Of a DNA stretch of 64,000 nucleotides, positions 1-13,356 are shown one piece after another. Origin of the DNA: Megamerina dolium. Lineage: Eukaryota; Arthropoda; Insecta; Diptera; Megamerinidae. The notes beneath the pieces were generated by a model, which saw nothing but the letters and a program-made list of their open reading frames with translations, ran no database searches and was not told where the DNA came from. The position numbers and the translations under genes were made by a program. The stretch is from NCBI GenBank assembly GCA_963854835.1, contig OY978526.1, positions 43,129,140-43,193,139 on the forward strand, in the 5' to 3' direction. Position 1 is the stretch's first letter; each line of letters opens with the position of its first letter.

Positions 1-2774
1 ATATACTATTTCTTTTTGATTTGCACAGGTGATATGGACTCCTGCATAGAATGTATGTGACGCAAGCTTGACTTGACTGGAATATTCAGTTTATATGAAG
101 GCTTTATGTTTTACCACAAATTGCTTAACTGATAGTCAATATATTCTTTAGTTTGCTTAAAATATCTTCATACCTGACCGTACGATCAAGCAGCTGGGTT
201 GTATCAATATATACTGTTACGCAGTATGTCTTTTTTTATATAGGTTTCTTGTATAGTGCTTACAATATGGTGAACTTGCTCGAGTCTGGAATAATATATG
301 AGGTAAAAACTGTAGGTCATTATGTTGGCTAACCAAAATCGGTGTTCTCTGGAAATTCCATGAATATACAAATGATATTATTAGAGCCAGTTCATTCCAC
401 GGGATCATATCATTAACACGCAATTCGATCTTGAAGTTTTGATGCATTTGAGGTATCGTATTTATTACATTCGGCCGGGATATTATGCGGAAGGAACTTG
501 ACGTCTATTGCTCGATAATGCCTTACATATTCCAATATAACATCATATCTGTACTATTGATATAATGTAAAAAAAATAACGTACAAGGGAATTGGCATTG
601 GTATCTCATCAACAACCACTTTTAACCGAATTTCGATTAATAATTAACTTTTACCTATAAACTCCACTCCTAGTGTGGCTCTAAACTTTCTTGCAAAATG
701 CATTTGAAGATGAAAGTAAAACATTTTGATTACATAGAACACCTTTAGATCGCGAAGACAAATTTGACAATGAAGGACACATGCTCACTCTGATATGCCA
801 TATGTGGAGATCAGAAGAACAATAAATAGAATTAGATTAATAGAACAGACGACATGATCCATGGTCGACCAAAATGAAATAGAGCAAAAGCACCAAAAGA
901 ATAATTATTCTCCGTTGTATTTTAACAGAATATTATATATTTTGAAACATTCAAACCATATATTGCTTTCCTTTGAAACATTGAACCAACATTGCTGCAA
1001 TCAGAGTTTAAAATTTCAGGGTGAGTCCTCTCGAAATAGTCTTTGAGTTCGACTGCATGGAAAAAGGCAATATGTAGTTGTGTTTTACTTAACTAGCTCT
1101 AAGACACAGACGCACCAAATTACCGTAGTTGAAGTGTATTTTATATATTAATGACACTTAGTTTTTACCTATTCCACTATTCCTATTGGGTAAATGTAGA
1201 TATTGTATTCAACACCACAAACACATGTGAAAACATATGCACCGTCACGCTTGCCACATTCACAACAAACAATGTATGCATGTACATATTTATAATGCTT
1301 GTCCGGGCATACGGTACGTATGGGCATCATAATACACGATTACACTAGTTAGTTATTTCACATACGCCATGGTGTACTCACCATCCTACGTGCATTTCGG
1401 TTATACCTTGGGGCAAGATGCAGACTTCTGTTCACGTTTACACCAATATGCATATACTTGTATTATATACACCTGTACATGTATATACTTATATGAATAC
1501 CTACATTTGTACATATTTGTGTATATGTGACTCATATTGTCAGCAGCATCGTTAGAATGTTTGCATACAAGTAGAGGTATGTGTAAGTAAAAAAAAAATG
1601 GAAAGGAAAAGAGTTGAATAGGTTGCGAAAAATACATATTCATACACACATATGCATGCGTAGAAAATGTAGGTACTTGCATATACGTATTTATATCTAC
1701 CATTCGAGATATATGAGTCACGTGAATTTGTTGTAAAATTTATAAGCGCACATATGAAACCACTATGAAAAGGTACGTTCATATGTGCAAACATGCATGT
1801 TTGTCTAGATCTGCTAGCTGCTCACAGACGAGTACATGTGTATGTGGTTGGCTAATTCCCAAGCAATGAATATATGCTTCTTTATGCACTGTAGATGTGC
1901 ATATTCAAATATTTTTAAAATTCTGCTGTGTTGGTCATACAATTTTCGTACTCTTATAGTATAAGAAGAGGAAGAGATTTTTCAATATTCCAAATTTCAT
2001 TCTCATATTCATTTTGCGCCTTAATAAAGTGATTTTTGCCATCATTACGTCATATAAATTGCATAACGTTTTACTTGGATTTTAAGTAGAAATTTATATG
2101 AGCAGCATATGAATAAATTAAAGTTTAATTTTTGGAGGCTTCCACTGGCTAGTCAAAAAAATCTTATAAACACATGTTTATGAGACCAACATTCGGCAAA
2201 ATGTCTGTGCACTGTTTTTGTAATCACATTATATTTTATAAACTTAAAATATTCACATATGTTGTTACGATTATTGTTATTACTCGCATTATTTGAATTT
2301 GCTTCATTGAATACCTTTAAGTGGCAAATACATGTAGCACGTACACTATATATTTACATTCACCTTTATTGGTGTTCTATGAATATCAAATACAAATATT
2401 GCTTATCATTTTTATTATGCACAAGCTCAAATGTATAAATAAATGTATAATAAAACCGCATACACACTAGAACACACATAAGTGGGTTTAAATAGAATAT
2501 GACCTCAACATATACCAACATTATTTGACACTAATAGAAGTATGTGGAAAAAAAAACAATGAGCTAATGATCATATGAATATAGGTAGTTATATACATAC
2601 ATATGAACATACCTGTTATCTGAAAATCATAATAACACTTATAATTCATTACAATAGCATACATTTAGGCGTTTACCAACTAATCAACAACAATGATGTA
2701 AATTGAATATTTATTCTGTCTGGAATATTATGCTATTAATTTTGTGTCACATGCTCATTATATAGTAGTGTAAT
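1..2774. other. A+T-rich non-coding stretch
   Basis: I see no gene here. The sequence is A+T-rich. From about 1400 to 1860 it is dense in short CATATG/TGTATAT-type words, which create shadow reading frames of about 100 codons on the minus strand with low-complexity composition. Nothing resembles a known domain, splice pair or transposon end. It may be intron, since minus-strand leader and exon candidates lie to its right. Confidence 0.6.
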
Positions 2775-3700
2775 TATACCCTGCATGAGTGCATGGTTAC
2801 ATGAATAGACATGTAACCATTTGAAGGAGTCTCCGGACATATATAAAACTATATATATGCCTGATCGGCGTCGCCTAAATAGTATATTTAACGATGACCA
2901 CCCTGGGAGGTTCGCACGATAAATTCAGCAAATATTGAGTTATTTTGAAGAACACTGGCAGGAGTAACCTATGATCCAAGGGTACGGAGAGGTTTGATAA
3001 TGACTATGATTGGTCAACCGCTACTGCCACACGGAGCATTCAAAATGACTAATGTTAAAATGACTAATATCATCTGGGGCATCAATATTTGGCACGTGAA
3101 GTTATGTTATACTACTACATTATTTTGCCAGAATGAGCGAGCTACGCCTACTTTTTATAGTATCTCCCATAGGAAGTGCCTGAATTTCTTTTAAATTTAA
3201 ATCGTTGTAGTTTGGCTTTCTTTTGTTTAGAACGACTATATTTGACACATATATTAATATTGTAGTAGGGAAAAAGTTGACATCAGCAATCAGCAAGTCA
3301 ACGAGAAATTCCCAAAAAAAAACTCAAACCGCTATAACTTATGAACAACGTAGGACAATCATATCTAACATCAGGATTAGTATTATAAAGGTAATTAGGC
3401 TTATAAGAAAAAGGCAAGCCACGCCTATATATAGCTATATATAGCCTTTTATATAGCTCCCATACAAAACCACGTTTTCAGCAACAAGTTTTCAGCTTAA
3501 AATAGGCTACATGGGAGCTACATTAAGTAGTAGGCGAACCACGCCTACTACTTAATGTAGCTCCCATACAAAGTTGCAAAATTATCTCATAGTTTTAAAG
3601 CCCCATAAAATACAAAATAATTCGACTATGTCAACCAAATTTCAGTCTTAGATTAGTATTATAGGCAGAAATAATTTTTTGAAATTGTAAGGTAATTTTT
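2775..3700 (+). repeat. Decayed copy of a dispersed non-coding repeat (TATACCCTGCAT family)
   Basis: This stretch begins with TATACCCTGCAT and follows the same order of sequence blocks as the better preserved copy at 30272-31215. Shared blocks include a 'gaaggagtctccgga' segment, a 'gatcggcgtcgc' segment, 'ggttcgcacgata', a 'ggcacgtgaagtta' segment, and repeated 'gccacgcctac' and 'ctcccatac' words. The right terminus seen in the other copy (TATGCAGGGTATA) is missing, so the right end at about 3700 is approximate. An 11-bp hairpin (ATGGTTACATG and its complement) lies near the left end. No protein is encoded. Confidence 0.65.
3511..3567. repeat. Perfect 26-bp hairpin
   Basis: Positions 3511-3536 are exactly the reverse complement of 3542-3567, with a 5-nt loop (AACCA). 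Only one arm has a counterpart in the sister repeat copy (around 30670-30712). The palindrome therefore looks like a local inverted duplication within this copy and not an ancestral part of the family. Confidence 0.9.
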
Positions 3701-5168
3701 TTAGATGTATCGCACACAGTAGTGTAGCCAAGCTTTTTTGAAGGGGTTGTCCGTCGTTTCATTTAAAACTTCATCCTCCACATCTATCCATCTTTTAATT
3801 GCTCATTGATTAGAAAATAATAAAAAAAAAAAAATTAAATAAAACGCAAAGACCTAAAACTATAAATATGTCCAAACTTTATTATGTACCTATTTGCAGT
3901 TAAAATTTGACTTGCTTTGGTGTCTCAAAAACTTTGACTCTAATTGATCTTACTTTCGAAGTAGAAACCTATACTCCAAAAGTTTACTAGTCGACTAGGT
4001 GATAATTGAAACAGTAATTTCGTTATTGCTCTTTGTTAAACATTTATGCCACACACGATATCAGAAATATATGATTGCGTTACAACTAACATCGGTTGAA
4101 ACTTATTCTGAAATTTCTTTAAAAAAAACACGGCACACTTTATTTTATTTCAATTTTTGAAATGATTAGTGCTACTTCGAACTAACGGCAAATACTACTC
4201 CCTTTTATCTTTTCATAATACTATACCTACTTATTTAATCATTCTAAATTATATTCTACATTTCATAATGTACTACCTCAAACTATAGTGTCATTATCAC
4301 TATCGTGGTTTACAAAAATTCCCTATAAACAATGCAAAACATTTGACGGTATAACATACTATATACATATGTCCCTGTTGCTTATACGCCATGAAAGCAT
4401 ATACATATGTGTACCTTCGTGTTTAATATAATTTTAAATGCTACCAAATCACTGATAATGTACATTTGATGGCTTTTAAACATCCGTTCCGCCAAATGTT
4501 ATATCATTTTTATGACACTTAAAAAATGCCTGCAAACCAGATACTATTCCGATGATGGTGAAGATGATGATGCAATTGCGAGCATTAAAATCTGACCGTG
4601 ATTGATTAAAGTTATATTATATATACGTTCTTTTTACACATATAATCAACACGAGCAAGTCAGAATGAGAGATCTACAGACGTTAAACGATCAAAATAAT
4701 GAGTATGCAACATTTATGAGCTGTGTATGATATGGGCATTTAATCGTTGGCATGATAATGGCTAAAAATAACTTGAATATGCTTACAGCACAAATAAGCT
4801 ATTCGCATAGCATAACAACGTCTTTTCAACTTTTGCATAAAAGCTAATTAAGCAAATTAAACTTTAACCAACGAACCAGCGTGTTTTTAAGTGTGCAACC
4901 TGATCGCTCTCTTTACCTCATCTTCCATTTTTTTTTATCAAAGAAATACTTATTACTAACAAGTTTGTTAATTGTTAATTTTTAAATAGGAGAGAAAGTT
5001 TTCTTTTTTTTTTTTTGTTCTTTTTTAAAGAAGAAAATAACAAATTCGACCGGAAGCAGGTGATGAGAAGAAGTTACACAAACACACCAACATACAGACG
5101 GCCGCCGGAAGATGTGGCGAAATAAGTGAAAAGGAAGAGTATTTAAAAAGTTTAGATTTCTTTCTTAC
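3701..5168. other. Non-coding stretch downstream of a minus-strand splice donor
   Basis: No gene is visible. If the donor at 5168 is used, this is the start of an intron on the minus strand. It contains a poly(T)/poly(A) pair near 4925-5030 and AT-rich DNA elsewhere. Confidence 0.5.
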
Positions 5169-5273
5169 CTGCTAATGCTGTTGTCACCGCTACTCCTGAT
5201 GATTCTGTTACTGATAGTGGTAGTGGTGATATTGCTGCTTCTGAACTGAAGCTAAACTGAGCTAAGCTGAACT
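5169..5273 (-). other. Predicted non-coding first exon (5' leader) of a host gene
   Basis: Read on the minus strand, 105 nt run from an initiator A at 5273 to a strong splice donor, CAG|GTAAGA, with the intron starting at 5168. The exon contains no ATG and starts with repeated TCAGTT/TTAGCTC-like words, as is common just after fly transcription starts. I infer a 5' untranslated exon whose coding exons lie to the left, possibly outside the window. The gene is not identified. It could instead be an alternative first exon of the gene whose candidate exons lie near 39.7 kb on the same strand. Confidence 0.5.
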
Positions 5274-5304
5274 GAGCTGAGCGCACTGAGAGAAAAGTTT
5301 TATA
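5270..5304 (-). promoter_or_regulatory. TATA box plus initiator (core promoter)
   Basis: On the minus strand, TATAAAA occupies 5304-5298. An initiator TCAGTT, matching the fly consensus TCAKTY, places its A at 5273, 31 nt after the first T of the TATA box. That is canonical spacing. A strong splice donor 105 nt downstream supports real use. Sequence pattern is the only evidence. Confidence 0.55.
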
Positions 5305-8300
5305 ACAAACAAAGTTTAAAGTGCAACTTCACAAGACGATGAAGCCAGAAATACTACAGTCGTGCGTGACAATAGAAGAGAAATATTCAGAAGTAATACA
5401 ACAAATAGTAGTTCGTAGGATAATGTCGCTAGTTAGAGATGCTGCAATGAAAAGAAATTAAAATTGAGAATGTATTAAATTAGAAAGTTTCTCCATACAA
5501 TAAGGAATAGGGTGTTTTTTCCAAAAGGATTTCTATTTTTTAGGGATCTTTTAAAGTCATTTCACTACTTGGAAGCCTTTACAAATTGTCGATAGCCTAA
5601 GACAATTAAAGCTTTGTAACGACAGACTTAGCAGTTACGTGAGAAATTACTCGAAAAATACACCCTTTATTTATATAGAAATAAACCGACATAAAACGTA
5701 CATGAATGCTGGCAAATTGTAATTTGCTGTAATTCAATACTTAATTAATGTAATTATTTTACTGTTGTTATTGGCTATGTTGTTGTGCGAAGATAAAATG
5801 TAGCAATTTAATATGAGTATTGCAAATTGTACATTGCCAATTTGCTATGACGACGGCATAGACGGAATAGAATGACACGGGCGGAAGAAAAATGAAGCAA
5901 GGAAAGGGATGAGAATGTAATAATTTTTGGACAGCAAATGCTGTAGGCTATGCTATGCTTGTTTGTTCCTTCTAAATTTTCAGTTTTTTTCGCTTTCCAA
6001 TTTCCTTTTTCTTGGGCGTAACCCAATATTGTGTGTGTTCTGTTGTCTGATGAGAAGATACACATTTACTAAGAGACAATTTTGTTTTTTTTTTCTCTCA
6101 CACCTGTTCCCTTTATCTTCCGACTCCTATCTCAAATCCTCTCAAATCCGACTGTAGCCCAGTGGGTGTCATACTTTCAGATTAACTCACTAATACTGTA
6201 CATGAACATATAAACACATACATTCATGAGCCATTTTCTTCTAATTTTTTTTTTATGCCTACTGCTGACTACTTCTTCCACTGCCTCTACCTTGTTCGCA
6301 ATCATCCTTCTTATACGCGTCGTTGGTTTCATGTTATCTTTTAACTTCCTTTTCCGCCTATTTGGAATAATCGCGGGCACATTCTCATTGCTAGAATTCC
6401 ATGGCATATTTTTTTTCTGTGGTTCCTTTATGTGTGTGTGTGTGTGTGCCTGTGCACGTATCCCTTTGATAAAGATACTTCAAAGGAGTATCACAATTTG
6501 ATGTTGATGTTGTAAACGGATATGTGCACGTACCAGGTAGCCAAGTTGGTAAATGCTGCGGTTAGTTTGTACATACAAATACATGGTACATGTTATATGG
6601 AATCCATGTCTTAAAGGATTCCTGTGCCTCAACATAATAATAGTGTTAAATGTAGTTTAGGCGCTTAATTCAATTATGACAACATGACAGCACATTAAAT
6701 ATTTTCCATATACTCGCATTTGTTTCTTCAGTTCATTTATTAATTTTTCTTTCCTTTTCCCATTTTTTGTACATGTACGAGTATATTTTCTCTGACACAC
6801 CACAAAAGATTATGACTTAGATGGGCTTAACATTAACGACAATACATGCTAATATGATGGACGGGGACGATTTATTCCATTTAGTTAATGTCGAAATGAA
6901 AATACATCTTAATGCAAAAGATTTCAATTTTATGGACAGTCATTGACATCAGTGTTATAGCGCTGCGATATGTGCGATGCACACCTACACCGAAAAACAT
7001 GCCGTCATTTTAAGCATGAATTAATATATCATCAAATCGCCTCCACCTGCATGTTGTGCCCTTTGCTTGTGCAAATAATAATTATTTTATGTCTTATTCG
7101 CTGGGCCCATATACACGTAGGCTGTCATAAATAAGCAGCACACGCAATAACTCTGCCGTTTATTGCCAATATAAATTCGCATAATTTGTCACAAAAACAA
7201 TACAAGTGTCAAAACCAATTGGCAACAGCCCAAATTAATATCTCGTGACGACTTTTTCGGGGTTTACTTCTGCCTGCCATCAGGCATAAAATGCTCATAA
7301 CAATGAATTCGTATAGATTCGTAGAGCAAATAAATAGCGATAGCTTCTGGGGTGTCGGGAATGCAGAAGAAAACAAAGCGTACAAAATAGAAATTACATT
7401 TAATCGCTATCACTAAATTGGATTAAATTATGAGGAATAAAACGAAGATGCATCAAAATGAAATTCCCGTCGATTTCTTCATGTACGCTAGGGCAGAGAC
7501 TGTCACTCAAAGTATGCCTGTAATGTATCATGCTTAAGGGATTAAAAATATTCATTAAACCTACAAACACGTTCATAGGTTGGGACATTGCAGTCTGCAG
7601 ATAATTTTGACAAATTTAATTATAAATATATTCTTGCAGTAGTCGTACATAACGCAAGTAGGTCACTCTGCCTACAAAATCCAAATGTGGATGAACCTAT
7701 GGATCTTTCCCTACATTCTTAATACTAAACTGTGTCATTGTAAAACAAATTTACTCTTAACGAAAATATAAAAATTATTTTTACTCTCTTTCCTGTTACA
7801 CGGGGCGTATGTGGGATGGTAAAAGATGCCTTTCAGTCACAACCACAATACGTTCATGTCATTTGTAGAGTAAGGCTGTGAAAAAAAAAAAAACAAACAA
7901 AAACAAAGAAGACGTGCAACCAAGTATGACATTTAAAATGTAATGGTGTGTGTGTGTGTATTCTGTGTGCAATAGTCAACGTGATACTTGAGTGCTGTAA
8001 GAGGAATATGTGCTTTTATGTGTGTACGTATGCCTTTTGTTTAGCACATTTTCTTTGACAAACATTCTGTGGCACAAAGTGACTGCAAATTGTACTTGAA
8101 TATATGAGTATACGCAGCATGTCGCATTGAATGCTTTAAGAAAATCGATTGTTCCATATGAAATGAAGAGAAGAGGAAAAATAAATACAGAATAAACAAA
8201 CAAATACTAAAAGAATTCACACCGACATATTAAAGAATTTGGTATTTTCTGTTTTCATTTTTTTTTTTTTTTTGTGTATAGGGACAATTGTTCTCTGGCG

Positions 8301-8600
8301 ACTTCCACTGTAAATAACTATATTGAATGTGATTTGTATACTTTGTACTTGAGTACATGCACACGTGTGTGAGTGTATCAGTCTTCATGTTTGCCTTCTC
8401 TGTAAACGAACCCATTAACACTTTTTGCCTTATGCAAATATGTACACTCATGTAAATAAATATACCAACACACATGTGTGAGCGCATACTTAGAACAATG
8501 AGAATTGGATTATGTAAACATGTATGGATGTGTACTTATTAGTGAACACAAAACTGAGCTTGTAAATATTTCAACAATAGAATATTATACTATGTATTGT
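5305..8600. other. Non-coding stretch
   Basis: No gene is recognised. The stretch contains a short (GT)n run at about 6431-6448 and another at about 7947-7959, plus poly(T)/poly(A) runs. Reading frames up to about 90 codons on both strands are hydrophobic or low-complexity and lack domain features. Part of it lies upstream of the minus-strand promoter at 5.3 kb and could carry regulatory DNA. Confidence 0.5.
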
Positions 8601-10320
8601 TCATAACGTCGATAAGCATACTACACATGCACAACAATAAACACAAGAAAACATGAACTAACCGAGAAAATAGAGGAAGATAACGGGAAAAGAAAAGATT
8701 TTCTACTCCAGTTTTCCGTTGTATCGCTACTGTGCTCTGCTCTGCTCTGCAGTAAGTCAATGTTTTGTTTTTTTTCTTTTTTGTTGCGCTGATGTCGTAT
8801 TATGCCACTGCTGCAATTTGCCACATTTACCAAATGCTAGATAGTAGCTTACTCACTCGGCTCACTGTGCCTTATGAATGAATGTCAAGTGAATTTCTGA
8901 ATCAAACACACAGTCAACTACAGCCCTTAGTTGGTGACTTCTATTTAATGCCACTTTTTCGATTTACTTCCTTGTTGCGATTTTTTTTTTGCTTTCGTGT
9001 CGCCTTTGTGTTTATAAAACGTTGTATTGTTTTTTTAATTTCAAAAATTTTATTCTTTTTATTTCTTTTCTTACTCTAATCTGAACTCGTTTCGATCTGT
9101 TTTACACTGTGAGCTTATGTGCTGCGTTCGCACTCTTTTGCATGGCACAACTACTGTGCTCCTAAACTAATTCGCTTATTGGAGGCTCGTTTTCGCCATC
9201 GTTTTCGCTGTTGTCGTCGTCGTCGTCGTCATTGTCGTCGTTATTGTCGTCTTTGCCGTCGTTAACGTCGTCGTATCAGTGAGTTAGTCTTACTCACTCA
9301 GCATGTTTGTTGGTTCGTTTGTTTTATTATTGAGGCAAATTTAGAGCTGACTACGAAACAAATAGCAACCAACAAGAAAAATATGAGTCAAAAAAAGCAA
9401 CAACAATACGAATAACAATATGCACATTTCAATTGTAACAAATGAATAACAAAGCGTGAAAAAAATAAAATTCTCATCATTCCCCCTACAAACACACACA
9501 CACACTCACACACACACACACACTCATACATACGTACAGCTGTATATCGAAATGTGTTTTGCTCTCATTGCCTCCTACTCGCCTACTTCGTTATTCGTTA
9601 CTCGCATTCATCGTCTGAGCGAAATTCGTTCGTCAAACAGGCACGACTACACCGCATAGTTGCGTCGGCTCAACAGACCCCTACTCGTTGGCAACATTAT
9701 CGTCGGTGCCATTGAATTTCTCTCTTGCTCGCTCACAACAATGCTGCCTTATGCCGGCGACTGTTCGTTTGTCCATTTTTATATCGCTATTTTTGCCATT
9801 TTTGTTGTAGCTGTCAGTTAGTAAACAACAATAACAACAACAACAACAACACACAGCCCAATACATATGCACAGTCAGTCGTACATGGGAAATATATATG
9901 AGTTCGATGAAAAATTCTTTGGCATTGTTATTGCTGTTATTGTGATGGGTACCATGTGATTGCCAGTAAATATTACACAAAAAGTGTGATGAGACTGAGA
10001 ACACCAACAACAACATCAATCGTATTGATAGCAGAAAGAGATGACACCATTCTGCTACTAAAATACACATACACACATGCATGACGTATGCAAATGTTAG
10101 TGAATCTTCTCAATGCGAATGTGTATATTTTCACTCATTGTTGTTACTGTTGTTATCACATTTTTCGGCAATGAACGAATACCGAAATATGTATTTTACT
10201 TTGTCAAATTGTTACACTTTTGATAATGTTACGAATTTGGCTCAACACAACAAACGAAGGAGAAATTCACATGAGTAACTCTGCCAGAAATGAACATTTT
10301 CCACACTCAATGTGTGTTCT
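8601..10320. other. Composition block with trinucleotide repeats and GAGA-like words
   Basis: This block has noticeably more G+C than its surroundings. It contains a GTC-rich imperfect trinucleotide tract (about 9211-9273), a (CA)n tract (about 9489-9526), ACA/CAA runs near 9830-9855, and CTCTCTTGCTCGCTC-type words near 9720. On the minus strand the GTC tract gives an Asp/Asn-rich frame of about 38 codons with no ATG. A 133-codon minus frame (9681-10082) is Cys-run and low-complexity. I see no secure gene. A regulatory or first-exon region is possible. Confidence 0.35.
9489..9526. repeat. (CA)n microsatellite
   Basis: A run of CA dinucleotides interrupted by single CT steps. It produces the His-Thr runs seen in translation and is not coding. 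Confidence 0.9.
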
Positions 10321-13084
10321 ATATGAGTGGCTTACAAAACGGGCAGAGCAATAGTTCATTTTGTTAATTAAGGTAGTCAGTTTGACTTGTTTAAAAAAAA
10401 TATATTAATTTATTGTAATATTATAGTTCAACCGATGCAATGATATTAATTTAGAAAGGCCTTAATAAGCATTTACTTCTTGAAATGTGCTATGAAAGGA
10501 AAAAAAAACATATATTCACTCCTCTTGTAAAAAGAAATCTTTTTTGTCTACAATAATATGTTGGCAACTCTTTATTAGATTCGATTTTATTCGATTGTTT
10601 TATTATGGGCACATATATATATATATACGTAAAAAATACAATCATACATGCCGATACACTGAAATACATACATACGCTCATATTTACCATTGTATATAAA
10701 TGTGTATGTGGCAAGTAGCAAGAAAATACTATATATCGTCGTTCAAATGCAATCAGAGAAGCAAAAATCATTGCATACTTCATGGCGCATGTGTCGTGAG
10801 CACTCATTCACATTGACTCTGCTCACGTGTTTGAATGTGATATTGATTTGTTATTGTGCTTTGCAACATTTTCGTATTCCTGCTGTTGTTTTGTTGTTGT
10901 TGTCGTTGCTGTTAGTTTTCGTAGTTGCTGTTGTGTAATACTTAATTTAAAATTGAATACAAGTACGTGAATTATGGGGAAAAATAATATGTAAAGAAAT
11001 GAAAAAATAGTAATCGCAAAAGCAATAACGTAATCAACAGCAAAAAAAATAAGTTATATTTTTAACGTAATTGCAGTAGCTATAAATTGAATGTTATGTA
11101 TTTATAAATATGTAGACATGTGATATGCTTCCATATTAAACATCGAATTGATTAATATTACTTATAAAACGATTTGAAATTGATGATAGTTTTCAATTAA
11201 TTTAAAATGCGTTTTTACTGAAGGTCATATTAGAATTAGCAATTTCCCATGAAGTAGATCCAAAAGATAGTTGGGGTTGAATATATTGTACGAGGGTACG
11301 GAGGTTGTCTGAGAAGTGTTTGAGTTCCATAATGAAAGACAATTAATTGTGGATATTATTATAATCTCACACAAATTGAATACACTCATTCCAACGTTTC
11401 TCAAATAATTCAATATCATCATTGAGGAACCAAATCTGGTAAAATCGGTTCAAGCAATTCGTAATTTAATCCGATGAATTTAGCCATCCATCGTCCAAAC
11501 ACTTTAGTGCAGTTTAGCATTGTTTGTATGAAAACTTTGCTTCCAGTTAACCAAAATGCTTGAATGATATTTTGAGTTGAATGGTTTGCCCTTCTAAATT
11601 AAATCGTACAACCAAGCATCTTTGCAATCGCAATGCCAGTTCTTTTCCTGCCGATTGAACCGATTACGACTGACGACATTAAATTTTAGCGGCCCAATTT
11701 TCAAAACTTCGATTTAATAAATTTCAAACAAAGACTATAATCTTAGAACGATATTCTATTTTTTCCATTGTAAACGAATTCACGGACATGTCTGTCTATA
11801 CTAAAGGGTTTGTAAACCAAAAATGTATTGACAGATCGAAAAGAAACCTCGCATATGTTCTTAAGAATGCTGTATCAACAAACAAAACTTTCGGTATTGT
11901 CGAACGGAATGTAACTAATGGTTGACTAATGTAAATTATTCATTTCATCCAAAAGTTTACAGCCACCAGGAAATGATTCGCTTAGAACTCCGAACTCATC
12001 GATGGTATACATGGATATTTTCGTTATATATTTGATCTGAAATGAATTGTCGAATTCCTTATAATAACCATGAAAGCCATTGAAAATATCATATTTCGAA
12101 ACAAATCAGAAAATAGTTAATCAGATCAGAATATTGTCAACTCCACCAAAATTAAATTAATTTCACGATAGTATCTATAACGGACTGTAAGCAATTGCAG
12201 CATCCATATTGTCAATATCATATCCAAATATTAATCTATGGTATTCTACACATCTTGAAAAAAATATCTTCGGTTTTCAAAAAATCTTTGAGTCACTCAT
12301 CTTTTTTTTTATTTTCCTGATAAACGATTCCCATAAACGGCGGCCTACGTACTTTAAAAACTGCAATTCACGGCAAATAAAAACAAAATTGTGAAATATT
12401 ATCGATACTGTCAACCTTAAGTCAAAACAGTAACTACTAAGTAAGCTATTCCAATCGTCAACTAAAATGAGAAGCAAGCATTATCAACCACATCGCTAAT
12501 GTATACTTATATAAATCGTGATGATACCAGCTCGGGTTTTATAAATTTCATAGTCTAACCCCATTTCTTCTCCTACTATCTCCCATCAAATTTGAGATAA
12601 TAAGTCTATTGAAAATTGTTGAACCATTGTACATTCTTTTTCTTCCAAACTAATCAAATATAATTTAAAATGTTTTTCACACAACGGACTATATACGAAT
12701 ACAATTTGTGAAAATAATATTATCATAATATAAAGTTTTTAGACCAGATGAGATGAGAACAATACTTAACAACAATCTATCTAATGGTCAAAACTTTGAA
12801 AATTGTAATTATCAGCAATAGTTTCCATGAGTTCAGTACTTTACGTGCCTTCGACAAAAATAATAATTTTATTTTTTTACATAATTTTTACTTTATTCGA
12901 TTTTCTCACTTATGGTTAGAATTATCAATAAATTAAAAAAAAACACACTTTCACATTTTGAAATTATATACGTGCATTTTATATAACAATTACTCATTGC
13001 CAACGCCTTGAGCTGTTACAGTTTAGCAAAGTAATATGATATAAATCATATACAATACATTCAAATTGCATTTTATTTTAAAAC
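10321..13084. other. A+T-rich non-coding stretch
   Basis: No intact gene is visible. One short minus-strand segment near 11600-11690 faintly resembles a leucine-rich-repeat C-terminal cap and is listed separately. Long A and T runs (12302-12315) and AT-rich DNA make up the rest. Confidence 0.45.
11598..11700 (-). pseudogene. Possible degenerate LRR C-terminal-cap (LRRCT-like) fragment
   Basis: The minus strand reads through NWHCDCKDAWLYDL, close to the Trp-x-Cys-Asp-Cys...Trp-Leu pattern that opens LRRCT caps of extracellular leucine-rich-repeat proteins. The frame stops soon after on the C-terminal side. I could not find regular LxxLxLxxN repeats upstream. It may be a decayed exon or retrocopy, or chance. 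I give no function. Confidence 0.15.
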
Positions 13085-13089
13085 GTCAT

Positions 13090-13356
13090 TTCTCTTTAGG
13101 CGGATAAGACCTTGGCTTTTTAGTAAGCATTGGGATGGCCCTCAATCTCTTGCTAAGTAGTTCTTCGCAAATGTGGAAACTCCACCAGTTACAATCGGAA
13201 TGTGAAAGTCTCTGTGGATATTAGAGTTTTCAATATACCAACGAGCTTTGGTAATCATTCGAAGGATTTTATATTGTGTTCTTTAATTTGAGTTTTTCCA
13301 CATTTACTGCTTATGCAGTACCCCATAGCTGGATACCGTAAGTCCATCTAATCATA
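13090..13356 (-). pseudogene. Jockey-clade LINE, reverse-transcriptase C-terminal fragment
   Basis: Minus-strand translation in shifting frames gives RWTYGIQLWGTA, then VNVEKLKLKN, then a stretch like ARWYIENSNIHRDFHIP. These line up in order with WTYGIQFWGTASPSNIEKLQ and APWYMRNVNIHRDLNVP in the longer Jockey-type element at 36.5-39.0 kb of this window. Stops and frameshifts interrupt it. Only the post-catalytic thumb/connection portion survives, and no poly(A) tail is preserved. It is a dead, short remnant of a related but distinct element. Confidence 0.7.

Noticed and set aside
9681..10082. 133-codon minus-strand frame with a hydrophobic start
   Set aside because: Low complexity (Cys run from a CAA-type repeat, Asn run), with no homology and no splice or promoter support beyond the general composition of the block.
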